Assembly: GCA_046295215.1 (NCBI GenBank)
Contig: JBKBNP010000011.1
Span: 17,205 to 81,204, forward strand
Source: Szabonella sp046295215
GTDB taxonomy: Bacteria > Pseudomonadota > Alphaproteobacteria > Rhodobacterales > Rhodobacteraceae
DNA length: 64,000 nt
Direction: 5' to 3'
Positions 35,520 through 43,780 of this stretch are shown in pieces (the stretch's first letter is position 1; each line of letters opens with the position of its first letter). A program made the translations under genes and the position numbers. The notes beneath the pieces were generated by a model, which worked only from the letters and a program-made list of their open reading frames with translations, had not been told where the DNA came from and made no database searches.

Positions 35520-35605
35520 GATCGACCGCAGGACATGGCGTCGCGGTTGTCTTGTGGTGCCAAGCGTGTAAAACGGGCCCTCAGACCCAGTCCGAAAGGC
35601 CGCCG

Positions 35606-36304
35606 ATGTCCGCCAGCATGATGTCCACCGTTCTCAAGCCCATGCACCGGGAGGGCTGGAAGTTCGTGCCGGTGTTCGCTGGCGTGACGATCCTTCTGTT
35701 CCTGCTCTGGCAGCCACTGGGGTGGATCGGGGTCGGGCTGACGATCTGGTGCTACTATTTCTTTCGCGATCCCAAACGGGTGACGCCGACGCGCGAGGGG
35801 CTGGTGATCTCGCCCGCCGACGGGGTGATCTCGCTGATCGAACCTGCGGCCCCGCCACCGGAACTGGGGATGGGCCCGGATCTGCGCACCCGGGTTTCGG
35901 TGTTCATGAATGTGTTCAACTGCCATGTGAACCGCGTGCCGGTGCCGGGACGGATCACCAAGATCGCCTATCGGCCGGGCAAGTTCCTCAATGCCTCGCT
36001 CGACAAGGCGAGTGTGGACAACGAGCGAAATGCGCTGGTGGTGCAGATGGCGGACGGGCGCGAGGTGGCGGTGGTGCAGATCGCGGGTCTGGTCGCACGC
36101 CGCATCCTCTGCGAGGTGCCCGAGGGCGCGGTTCTGCAAACCGGAGACCGTTTCGGCATGATCCGCTTCGGATCGCGCGTGGATGTCTATCTGCCCGACG
36201 GGGTGGAGCCGCTGGTCTGTCTGGGACAGGTGATGGTTTCGGGCGAAACCGTGCTGGCCGACATGACCTCGGGCGAGCCGCGCCGCGCGGGCCGGGAGCG
36301 CTAG
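35606..36304 (+). CDS. psd: Phosphatidylserine decarboxylase proenzyme
   Basis: Converts phosphatidylserine to phosphatidylethanolamine. It is the short alphaproteobacterial form, 232 residues. A hydrophobic N-terminal segment (FAGVTILLFLLWQPLGWIG) anchors it. The core has VISPADGVISLIEPA, FMNVFNCHVNRVP, and the self-cleavage motif FGS in RFGSRVDVYLP, where the Ser becomes the pyruvoyl group. Four bases later pssA begins, giving an operon for the whole PE route. Confidence 0.95.
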   Translation: MSASMMSTVLKPMHREGWKFVPVFAGVTILLFLLWQPLGWIGVGLTIWCYYFFRDPKRVTPTREGLVISPADGVISLIEPAAPPPELGMGPDLRTRVSVFMNVFNCHVNRVPVPGRITKIAYRPGKFLNASLDKASVDNERNALVVQMADGREVAVVQIAGLVARRILCEVPEGAVLQTGDRFGMIRFGSRVDVYLPDGVEPLVCLGQVMVSGETVLADMTSGEPRRAGRER

Positions 36305-36307
36305 GCC

Positions 36308-37063
36308 ATGGCCGAGCGCAAGCGCGAGACGCTGTCCCTTGTGATGCTCTTGCCGAACATGGTCACGATTCTGGGGCTTTGTGCGGGGCTGACCTCGATC
36401 CGCTTCGTGCTGGTCGGGCGCTTTGACATTGCGGCGATGCTTCTGGTCTTTGCGGCGCTGATCGACGGTCTGGACGGGTTGCTGGCGCGCAGGCTCAATG
36501 CCGCGACCTCGATCGGTGGCGAACTCGACAGCCTGTCGGATTTCGTCAATTTCGGTGTCGCGCCTGCGATCCTCGTTTTCCAGTTCGCGCTGAGTCGCGA
36601 TTTCGCGACGGGCTGGATGTTCGTGCTGATCTATGCCTGCTGCTGCTGCCTGCGGCTTGCGCGGTTCAACGTGACGCGGGATGTGCCGTTGCCGGTCGGG
36701 GCCAAGCCGTTCTTTCTGGGCGTGCCTGCGCCGGGGGGGGCCATGCTGGCGCTGTTGCCGCTGTTCCTGACGCAATACGGGGTGATCGACGCCCGCCAGC
36801 ATCCGTTTCTTTACGGCATCTGGATGGGCATTGTGGCCTGGCTGATGATCTCCAAGGTTCCCACGCCCTCATCGAAATCCCTGCGCATCCCGCGCGACAA
36901 GTCGGTTCTGGTGCTGCTGGGGGCGGCGGTGGTCGTGGGGTTGATGGTCACGCGGTTCTGGCTGCTGCTGTCGCTGCTCGACATCGCCTATGCGGCGGTG
37001 GTCCTCTACGCGGTGCTGAGCCATGTCCGGCGACGGTTCAGACGGCAATCGCGGTCGTCCTGA
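36308..37063 (+). CDS. pssA: CDP-diacylglycerol--serine O-phosphatidyltransferase
   Basis: Membrane enzyme that makes phosphatidylserine, the substrate of psd just upstream. It has 251 residues and about seven hydrophobic segments. The CDP-alcohol phosphotransferase motif is DGLLARRLNAATSIGGELD with the following SLSD. Its 3' end overlaps the convergent Lrp-type gene by 26 bases. Confidence 0.94.
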   Translation: MAERKRETLSLVMLLPNMVTILGLCAGLTSIRFVLVGRFDIAAMLLVFAALIDGLDGLLARRLNAATSIGGELDSLSDFVNFGVAPAILVFQFALSRDFATGWMFVLIYACCCCLRLARFNVTRDVPLPVGAKPFFLGVPAPGGAMLALLPLFLTQYGVIDARQHPFLYGIWMGIVAWLMISKVPTPSSKSLRIPRDKSVLVLLGAAVVVGLMVTRFWLLLSLLDIAYAAVVLYAVLSHVRRRFRRQSRSS

Positions 37064-37556
37064 CCACGGTGCGCAGCGCAAAGGACGATTGCATCTGCGC
37101 CACGCCCGGCAGGCGGGACAGATACTGGCGGTGGATGCGGGCGAAATCCTCGGCGTCGCGGGCGATGATCTTGAGCAGGTAATCCGCCGATCCGGCCATC
37201 AGGTGACATTCCAGCAGGTCCGGCAGTTTCGCCACCTCGCGCTCAAAGGCATCCAGCAGATCCTCGGCCTGGCCCTGAAGCGTGATCTCGACAAAGACCG
37301 TCGTTGTCCGTCCGACCCGTCTGGCATCCAGCAGGGCAACATAACCCGCGATGAAATGCTCCTGCTCCAACCGCTGCACCCGTCTGTGGCAGGCGGAGGG
37401 GGAGAGGTTGATCCGCTCGGAAAGCTCGGCATTCGTGACACGTCCCTCGCGTTGCAGGACGCTCAGGATGCGGCGGTCTGTTGCGTCGAGATCCGGTTCC
37501 AGGGGCGATCCTTTCGAAATGGGGTGCTTTGGGCGCAGGATATACGCAAATCCCAC
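37038..37556 (-). CDS. Lrp/AsnC family regulator
   Basis: Winged-helix regulator with an AsnC ligand domain. DNA-binding part: DLDATDRRILSVLQREGRVTNAELSERINLSPSACHRRVQRLE. Ligand domain: LLECHLMAGSADYLLKIIA. The given start is a GTG that leaves a long N terminus for the family. A CTG at 37502 with an AAAGGA motif six bases upstream would give the expected 154 residues and may be the true start. It is divergent from ald, so it probably controls alanine dehydrogenase, perhaps with alanine as signal. Confidence 0.88.
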   Translation of the reverse strand: MGFAYILRPKHPISKGSPLEPDLDATDRRILSVLQREGRVTNAELSERINLSPSACHRRVQRLEQEHFIAGYVALLDARRVGRTTTVFVEITLQGQAEDLLDAFEREVAKLPDLLECHLMAGSADYLLKIIARDAEDFARIHRQYLSRLPGVAQMQSSFALRTVVRTTAIAV

Positions 37557-37637
37557 GATGAACCGCCCAAGAATTCAAAGCAATCCCTGTCGCTTCGCGC
37601 GAGGCTGGAGGAATAATCCAGAACAGGGGGAATTGTG

Positions 37638-38759
37638 ATGAAGATCGGCTGTCCCAAGGAGATCAAGCCGCAGGAGTTCCGCGTCGGCATGACGCCGGAT
37701 GCCGCGCGCGAGGCGGCGGACCACGGCCATACCGTGCTGATGGAAACCGGGGCCGGGTCGGGTTCGGGTTTCACCGACGTCGATTACCGCGCGGCGGGGG
37801 CGCGGATCGTGGACACCGCCGAAGAGGTCTTTGCCGAAGCGGAGATGGTGGTGAAGGTGAAGGAGCCGCAGGCGGTGGAACGCAAGCGGCTGCGCGCGGG
37901 GCAGGTTCTGTTCACCTATCTGCACCTCGCGCCCGATCCGGACCAGACCCGCGATCTGCTCGAAAGCGGCGTGACGGCGATTGCCTATGAGACCGTAACG
38001 GACCGCACAGGCGGTCTGCCGCTGCTGGCCCCGATGTCGGAGGTGGCGGGACGGCTCGCCCCGCAGGTGGGGGCCTGGACGCTGCAAAAGGCCAATGGCG
38101 GGCGTGGTGTGCTGATGGGTGGCGTGCCCGGCGTGGGGCCCGCGCGGGTTCTGGTCATCGGGGGCGGGGTCGTGGGCACCCATGCCGCGCGGATCGCAGC
38201 CGGCATGGGGGCGGATGTGACGGTTCTGGACCGGTCACTGGTGCGGTTGCGTTATCTCGACGACGTGTTCGGCGCGCAGTTCAAGACCGGGTTTGCCAGT
38301 GCCGGACGCACGGCCGATCTGGCGCGCGAGGCTGACATGGTGATCGGCGCGGTGCTGATCCCCGGCGCCGCCGCGCCGAAGCTGATCTCGCGCGCGCAAC
38401 TGGCCGATCTGAAACCCGGCGCGGCGCTGGTGGATGTGGCCATCGACCAGGGCGGTTGTTTTGAAACCTCGCGCGCGACCACCCATGAAGACCCCATCTA
38501 TGATGTGGACGGAATCATGCATTATTGCGTGGCCAACATGCCGGGGGCGGTGGCGCGCACCTCGACCCTCGCGCTCGGCAATGCGACGCTGCCCTTCCTT
38601 CTGGCGCTGGCCGACAAGGGCTGGCGGCAGGCCTGCGCCGAGGATCCGCATCTTCTGGCCGGGCTCAACACCCATGCCGGCAAGCTGACCTATGCCGCGG
38701 TGGGCGAGGCGCTGGGCCTGCCGGTGCAGGATGCCCGGGAAGCGTTGAAGGCTGGGTAA
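37638..38759 (+). CDS. ald: Alanine dehydrogenase
   Basis: NAD-dependent enzyme that interconverts alanine with pyruvate and ammonia. It has 373 residues, the family norm. The N terminus is MKIGCPKEIKPQEFRVGMTP; catalytic Lys is in VKVKEPQ and the NAD site is VLVIGGGVVGTHAARIA. A GTG one codon upstream could also start it. It is divergent from the Lrp-type regulator; the gap of about 80 bases (or 135 with the CTG start) would hold the operator. Confidence 0.96.
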   Translation: MKIGCPKEIKPQEFRVGMTPDAAREAADHGHTVLMETGAGSGSGFTDVDYRAAGARIVDTAEEVFAEAEMVVKVKEPQAVERKRLRAGQVLFTYLHLAPDPDQTRDLLESGVTAIAYETVTDRTGGLPLLAPMSEVAGRLAPQVGAWTLQKANGGRGVLMGGVPGVGPARVLVIGGGVVGTHAARIAAGMGADVTVLDRSLVRLRYLDDVFGAQFKTGFASAGRTADLAREADMVIGAVLIPGAAAPKLISRAQLADLKPGAALVDVAIDQGGCFETSRATTHEDPIYDVDGIMHYCVANMPGAVARTSTLALGNATLPFLLALADKGWRQACAEDPHLLAGLNTHAGKLTYAAVGEALGLPVQDAREALKAG

Positions 38760-38782
38760 AGCTGAAGGCCGGGTAAAGACCC

Positions 38783-38815
38783 GCCCGCCCGCCGGATGCG
38801 ACCGGCGGGCGGGCC
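38783..38815. terminator. Long GC-rich inverted repeat between ald and mscL
   Basis: A perfect 13-base stem (GCCCGCCCGCCGG with its complement) around a 6-base loop lies in the short gap between two convergent genes. There is no strong T run, so it may act as a bidirectional or weak terminator. Confidence 0.6.
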
Positions 38816-38821
38816 CTTGGA

Positions 38822-39262
38822 TCAGGATTTTGCGGCCAGCAGATCACGGATCTGCGCCAGCAGTTCCTCTTGCGTCGGGCCTGCGGGGGCTGCCGCAGCG
38901 GCTTCGGCAGCTTCTTTCCTGATCGCGGTGTCCTTGATGCGGTTCACGAATTTCACCAGCATGAACACCACGAAGGCGATGATCAGGAAGTTGATGCAGG
39001 CGGTGATGAAGGCGCCATAGGCAAAGACGGCGGCCCCGGATTCGCGGGCGGTTTCAAGGCCCACATTGTCCGGCACATTGCCGCTCATCACCACATACAT
39101 GTTGGTGAAGTCGATCCCGCCGAGGATCAGGCCGATGATCGGGTTGATCAGATCGCCGACGAGCGAACTGACAATGGCCGTGAAGGCCGCCCCGATGATG
39201 ATCCCCACCGCGAGGTCCATCACATTGCCCTTGGCGATGAACTCCTTGAATTCCTGAAGCAT
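38822..39262 (-). CDS. mscL: Large-conductance mechanosensitive channel
   Basis: Inner-membrane pressure-release channel, 146 residues. The N-terminal helix MLQEFKEFIAKGNVMDLAVG leads into TM1 (GIIIGAAFTAIVSSLVGDLI), followed by a periplasmic loop, TM2 (FITACINFLIIAFVVFMLV) and a charged C-terminal helix. An in-frame extension upstream of the ATG has no family match. Confidence 0.96.
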   Translation of the reverse strand: MLQEFKEFIAKGNVMDLAVGIIIGAAFTAIVSSLVGDLINPIIGLILGGIDFTNMYVVMSGNVPDNVGLETARESGAAVFAYGAFITACINFLIIAFVVFMLVKFVNRIKDTAIRKEAAEAAAAAPAGPTQEELLAQIRDLLAAKS

Positions 39263-39401
39263 GTCCCAGTCCCTTGTGATTTCCGGGCCGGGTTCTCCCG
39301 GCCGATTGATCGTCTGCGCCCAGTCCGCGCGGGCGCAATATGGCACGGAATGCGCGGTGGAACAGGGGAAAAACCCGCGTTTTCGACCCGGCCCGGACAG
39401 T

Positions 39402-40043
39402 CTAGCGCAGCGCGTTCAGCCCCGCATCGGGCAGGGTGCAATCGCGCCGGACATCCGGCCCGCAGGGGCGGGGTTCCAGATCGCGGGTGAGGCAGATCCG
39501 CACCTCCTGGATCAGACCGGCCCGACAGGTGACCGTCACCATGTCGCGCGAAAGACGCGGATCGGCCTCCAGAAAGGCCGCCTCGACGACGCGGGCGGGC
39601 AATTTCAGATCCTCGCTGATTTTCGTGAAAACCTCGGGCATGGCCACGGCGTCAAAGGCGCGGCGGGACAGGGCGAAATAGTCCTGCGGTGCAAGCCCGC
39701 TGCAACGACCATGTTTCTTCCATTGATACCAGGCAAGTCCCGCGCCGCCCATGATGTCCGCCATGGCGGCACTTTCGCGGCGGGACGGGTCGCGGGCGGT
39801 TGTGCGACACCATTCCGGCCAGCCGGAATTGTGTTGCGGCCAAAGCCCGTGCAGCATGAAGCCAAGCCCCCGCCCGGGCAGGCACTGGGTCTCGCCGCGC
39901 GCATCGCCCTCCAGCGCGCACCAGTTCGACGACCAGCTGAGCGCCATTACATAATAGTCGAATTCCCCCGCCCGGTCGGACTGCGCCGCCCCCGGCCCGC
40001 CGATCAGCGCCACAAACCCGATCACCGCCAACAGCACACGCAT
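39402..40043 (-). CDS. RNase T2 family protein, catalytic Glu replaced by Gln
   Basis: Exported 213-residue protein with a signal peptide of about 20 residues. The first active-site block is FMLHGLWPQ (His65). The second is WYQWKKHGRC (Lys110, His111), where the family usually has HEW or YEY; the Glu is Gln107 here. Several cysteines suggest disulfides (WCALEG, ETQCLPG, ICLTRD). It may act as a weakened RNase or in another way. I believe related alphaproteobacterial proteins show the same change, but cannot check. Confidence 0.85.
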   Translation of the reverse strand: MRVLLAVIGFVALIGGPGAAQSDRAGEFDYYVMALSWSSNWCALEGDARGETQCLPGRGLGFMLHGLWPQHNSGWPEWCRTTARDPSRRESAAMADIMGGAGLAWYQWKKHGRCSGLAPQDYFALSRRAFDAVAMPEVFTKISEDLKLPARVVEAAFLEADPRLSRDMVTVTCRAGLIQEVRICLTRDLEPRPCGPDVRRDCTLPDAGLNALR

Positions 40044-40168
40044 TTTCTCTTTCCTCTGGCTGGTTCAGCCTTTATATGCAGCCCTGACTTCCCCGAAAAC
40101 GAGAAGACGCGGGCCTCTGCCCGCAGCCGTTTTCCCGGCCCGAGGGAGAATTGTAAAGGAGTGATCCG

Positions 40169-40927
40169 ATGTCGAAACCCCTGATGTCCAAGGCCACTGC
40201 CGTCTGGCTGGTGGACAACACGACCCTGACCTTCAAGCAGGTGGCAGAATTCTGCGGCATGCATGAACTTGAAGTGCAGGGCATTGCGGATGGTGATGTG
40301 GCAACCGGGGTCAAGGGCTTCGATCCGGTCGCCAACAACCAACTCGATCCCATCGAGATCGAGCGCGGTCAGGCCGATCCTGCCTATCGGCTGAAGCTGA
40401 AATTCAACGCCGCCGCCGTGGGCGAGGAAAAGCGGCGCGGTCCGCGCTATACACCGCTCTCCAAACGGCAGGACCGGCCTGCCGCGATCCTGTGGCTGGT
40501 GAAGTTCCATCCCGAACTGACCGACGGGCAGGTCGGCAAGCTGGTCGGCACCACGAAGCCCACGATCCAGTCGATTCGCGAGCGGACGCATTGGAACATC
40601 GGCAGCATCACGCCCATCGACCCGGTGGCACTTGGCCTGTGCCGGCAGTCGGAACTTGACGCGGCCGTGCAGGTCGCAGCCCGCAAGAAGGCCGCCGAAG
40701 GCGTGGTCATGTCCGACGACGAACGCCGCAAGCTGGTGTCCACCGAACAAAGCCTCGGCATGGCACCGGACGCGAAACTGCCTTCTTCCATCGCCGGGCT
40801 GGAAAACTTCAGCCTGAGCGAACAGGAAGAAAAGCCCGCCGACTATTCGGATGCGGACAGCTTTTTCAACCTGCCGGAGGCGGATGACGAAGAGGATGAG
40901 GAAGAGGACAGCGGCCCGATCCGGTGA
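40169..40927 (+). CDS. trcR: Cell cycle transcriptional regulator TrcR (DUF1013)
   Basis: A 252-residue protein of the DUF1013/TrcR family found across alphaproteobacteria. The N-terminal domain has KATAVWLVDNTTLTFKQVAE, a helix-turn-helix-like part, and a second one appears in AILWLVKFHPELTDGQVGKL. The C terminus is very acidic (ADDEEDEEEDSG). The name comes from work in Caulobacter; its role here is inferred. It begins 125 bases after the divergent RNase T2 gene. Confidence 0.88.
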   Translation: MSKPLMSKATAVWLVDNTTLTFKQVAEFCGMHELEVQGIADGDVATGVKGFDPVANNQLDPIEIERGQADPAYRLKLKFNAAAVGEEKRRGPRYTPLSKRQDRPAAILWLVKFHPELTDGQVGKLVGTTKPTIQSIRERTHWNIGSITPIDPVALGLCRQSELDAAVQVAARKKAAEGVVMSDDERRKLVSTEQSLGMAPDAKLPSSIAGLENFSLSEQEEKPADYSDADSFFNLPEADDEEDEEEDSGPIR

Positions 40928-41174
40928 TTCTGGCAGGCCCGGGTGACCGGCGTGGCGAATGCCCGCCGCGCCGGAGTCGTCTGATTGACCTGAGGACCGG
41001 AAACGGCACGGGCCGCCTGATCACAAGGCATTGATGCCCGGAGGGCGGCTCATCCAAAGCGTTGCGGGTGCCTTGCTCCGGCTCTTCAAGTCGTGAACAT
41101 GCCCATGCCCATGAGCGGCGGGCAGGCGTGCCGTGATCCGGTCCGTCCTCCTCGCCGTCCAAGCGCGCAGCAGA

Positions 41175-42575
41175 TCATTTCTTCTTTTTCTTCTTGGCCG
41201 CTTCGACTTTCTTGCGGATCACCGGATCCTTGGCCATACGCTTTTGCACATTGGTCGAGATCTTGCTGGTATCCACGGACTTGGCCGGGGTCAGTCTCTC
41301 GATCTCGGCAGCGGCATGGGCTTCTCCGGTGATCTTGATGCCTTCCTTCACCGCCTCGACGATGTCGTCGGACAGATCCCGCTCTCCCATGAGTTTTGCC
41401 AATGCCTTGGCGTCGATCAGCTTGGTGGCGTCCTTGCTCATGTCGCCCAGATATTTGCCAAGCACCCCCATTGCCAGCCCGGTGATGAAGGCTTCCTTGA
41501 GTTCGGTGACAAGTTCGCCTTCCTTCAGTTCCTTGTCCGCGCGCCAGAGGCTCGGCACCTTCTTCAGGGCTTTCTCGAGCACGTTTTCGACCCCGCTTCC
41601 GATCGCCTTGATCCCGTAGGATTTGAGCGCCCCGATTGCGGCTGCCCCGGCGCCCTTCGCAGCCTCTTTCGCGGCGGCTTCGGCGGCCTTCTTCGGGACT
41701 TGTTCCAACCCCTTCGCGCCGCCCTTCAGGATCAGCGCCACAACCCCGTCCACCACCGCCGATTCGAGCACATTGAGCGCGGAGGTCCCGAGATCGACAT
41801 TCGTCTTGGTCGAGGCCGAATCGATCTCCTTGAGGATGCCCTCATAGGCGCCCGCCCCGGCGGCTGCGGCCACCTGAACCTTGAGCGACATGCCCCCGGT
41901 CTTGATCGCAACAAGGATCTTGAGCGTCACCACCGCCCCGTCGCGGATGACGGTCAGGTTCTTGACCAGTTGATCGCCGCCCACGAAGGTTTCACCGCGA
42001 TACTGGTCCATCGCGGCAAAGCCCTTGCGGATCTTTGCGGCTTCGCGGTCCAGCGTTCCGGGGTCGAGCGACAGGCTGCGGGCAAGCGATTCGATGTTCT
42101 TGGCTGCCGCCTTGACCTGCGCCACCATGGCCGCATCGGGGAACTTGGCCCCCGTGGCAAGATCCACCACCGCCGCCGTGATCTTGTTGGATTTGCGCAC
42201 GGACTCATGTGCTTTCCAGAGCGTCTCGAACTCCGCGGCCATCGACAGATAGGGCTGGACCACCGCCACCGCCTTGTTGGAGGCGTGGGTCATGATCTTG
42301 TAGTATTCTTCCTGCGTGACCCAGTATTTCTTGCCTTTGACATTGATGAGGGTGCGCGGGACCATCGCATCCTCGATCGCCGCCATGGTCTTGCGGTCCA
42401 CCTTGCCGGAGGAACTGCCGACGTTCAGCTTTGCCTGAAGATCGGCCACCATCTCGGCGGTCTTTTCGTCATAGCTGCCATCCTCGGGGACGACCTTCTT
42501 GCCGTAGAGCTTGTTGATGTCCTTTTGAAGTTGCTGGACTTCCTTGCTTTGGACGCCGATTTCCAGATCCGCCAT
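41175..42575 (-). CDS. Large protein with peptidoglycan-binding-like N terminus and lysine-rich tail
   Basis: Unrecognised 466-residue protein. Residues about 5-65 look like a PG_binding_1 repeat (VQQLQKDINKLYGKKVV, DGSYDEKTAEMVADLQAKL). Next comes a helical middle, a Gly/Ala-rich hydrophobic part around 225-250 (VQVAAAAGAGAYEGIL) and an Ala/Lys-rich part near 300-320. The end is KKVEAAKKKKKK. There is no signal peptide. It stands alone, with 247 bases free upstream of trcR's end and about 190 bases to recR. Effector, toxin or phage-related roles are possible but not shown. Confidence 0.75.
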   Translation of the reverse strand: MADLEIGVQSKEVQQLQKDINKLYGKKVVPEDGSYDEKTAEMVADLQAKLNVGSSSGKVDRKTMAAIEDAMVPRTLINVKGKKYWVTQEEYYKIMTHASNKAVAVVQPYLSMAAEFETLWKAHESVRKSNKITAAVVDLATGAKFPDAAMVAQVKAAAKNIESLARSLSLDPGTLDREAAKIRKGFAAMDQYRGETFVGGDQLVKNLTVIRDGAVVTLKILVAIKTGGMSLKVQVAAAAGAGAYEGILKEIDSASTKTNVDLGTSALNVLESAVVDGVVALILKGGAKGLEQVPKKAAEAAAKEAAKGAGAAAIGALKSYGIKAIGSGVENVLEKALKKVPSLWRADKELKEGELVTELKEAFITGLAMGVLGKYLGDMSKDATKLIDAKALAKLMGERDLSDDIVEAVKEGIKITGEAHAAAEIERLTPAKSVDTSKISTNVQKRMAKDPVIRKKVEAAKKKKKK

Positions 42576-42762
42576 GGCATCGATCCTTTGAAATGGAATT
42601 TGAAAATAAACTTGCCGGTAACTCGCTCAGGCGTGCGCGGCCCACGAACGGTGACCTAGCGTCACGCTAGCACAACCCGGAGTTTTTCCGAACTTAAATT
42701 GAAAAGGGTTCCCGGGCCGGGGTCTGGTCAGGACAGAAATCTGCAACCGACCCTGACAGCCC

Positions 42763-43362
42763 TCAGACCCTGCGCCGCGCCCGCAGCGCGGCCCCGATCG
42801 TGCCATCGTCGAGATAGTCCAGCTCGCCCCCCACCGGCACCCCGCGGGCAAGCGAACTGACCTCCACCCCGGTCGGTTCCAGCATCTCGGCGATGTAATG
42901 GGCGGTGGTCTGGCCGTCCACCGTGGCGTTGAGCGCCAGGATCACCTCGCGCGCACCCTCCGCCTGAACGCGGGACAAAAGGTCGGGGATGCGCAATTCC
43001 TCGGGCCCTACGGCGTCCAGCGGCGACAGCGTGCCGCCCAGAACGTGATAGCGGCCCTTGAACACGCCGCCGCGTTCCATCGCCCAAAGGTCGGCCACAT
43101 CCTCCACCACGCAGATCTCCCCCGTCGCCCGGGAAGGGTTGTCGCAGATCGTGCAGATCTCGGCGGCTCCGATATTGCCGCAGATCCGGCAGTCCTGCGC
43201 GGTTTGGGCCACCCGCGCCATGGCGCGTGCCAGAGGTTCCATCACCGTGCCGCGCTTTTTCAGCAAGAGCAGAACCGCGCGGCGCGCAGAGCGCGGCCCG
43301 AGGCCGGGAAGCCGGGCCATCAGGTCGATCAGATGGTCGATGTCGCGTGGCGTTTCGGTCAT
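42763..43362 (-). CDS. recR: Recombination protein RecR
   Basis: Works with RecF/RecO to load RecA on gapped DNA. It has 199 residues. The helix-hairpin-helix is LPGLGPRSARRAVL, the zinc finger is CRICGNIGAAEICTIC and the Toprim domain starts at ICVVEDVADLWAMER. It is last in the dnaX-ybaB-recR cluster; ten bases separate it from ybaB. Confidence 0.96.
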   Translation of the reverse strand: MTETPRDIDHLIDLMARLPGLGPRSARRAVLLLLKKRGTVMEPLARAMARVAQTAQDCRICGNIGAAEICTICDNPSRATGEICVVEDVADLWAMERGGVFKGRYHVLGGTLSPLDAVGPEELRIPDLLSRVQAEGAREVILALNATVDGQTTAHYIAEMLEPTGVEVSSLARGVPVGGELDYLDDGTIGAALRARRRV

Positions 43363-43372
43363 TTCCGGGCGG

Positions 43373-43717
43373 TCAGAACGGCAGTTTCATGCCGGGTGGC
43401 AGGCCAAGCCCCTCGGTCAGCTTTTCCATCTCGGCGCGCGAGCGGTCGGCGGCCTTGGCCTGCGCCTCCTTGATCGCGGCAAGGATCAGATCCTCCACCA
43501 CTTCCTTCTCCGAGGCGACAAAGATCGAGGGGTCGATCTCCAGCCCCGTGAGTTCGCCCTTGGCGGTGGCGCGTGCGCGCACCAGCCCCGCGCCGCTTTC
43601 GCCGATCACAACGATATTGGCCAGATCATCCTGCATCTGGGCCATTTTCACCTGCATTTCCTGCGCGGTCTTCATCATCTTGGCCATGTCGCCAAGCCCG
43701 CCCAAACCTTTCAGCAT
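43373..43717 (-). CDS. ybaB: YbaB/EbfC family nucleoid-associated protein
   Basis: Small DNA-binding dimer of 114 residues. The N terminus is rich in Met and Lys (MAKMMKTAQEMQVKMAQMQDD), then GLVRARATAKGELTGLEIDP follows, typical of the family. It sits between dnaX and recR, the standard order. Confidence 0.94.
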   Translation of the reverse strand: MLKGLGGLGDMAKMMKTAQEMQVKMAQMQDDLANIVVIGESGAGLVRARATAKGELTGLEIDPSIFVASEKEVVEDLILAAIKEAQAKAADRSRAEMEKLTEGLGLPPGMKLPF

Positions 43718-43780
43718 CCTGCCTCTCCGTCTTGTGTGTCGCCACCGGTATATGATGGCATCGTTCCCGGGATTTAAGGG

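Larger units (their letters stand above)
35281..35605. other. Gap between rpsU and psd
   Basis: This 325-base gap holds the rpsU terminator (35335-35367) and REP-like copy 5 (35453-35519). The promoter of psd should be between the repeat and 35605, but no clear boxes are assigned. No coding frame with a credible start is seen. Confidence 0.6.

Noticed and set aside
35195..36802. 535-codon minus-strand frame opposite psd and pssA
   Set aside because: Antisense shadow; His/Gln/Arg-rich, with no recognisable domain, crossing a terminator and a repeat.
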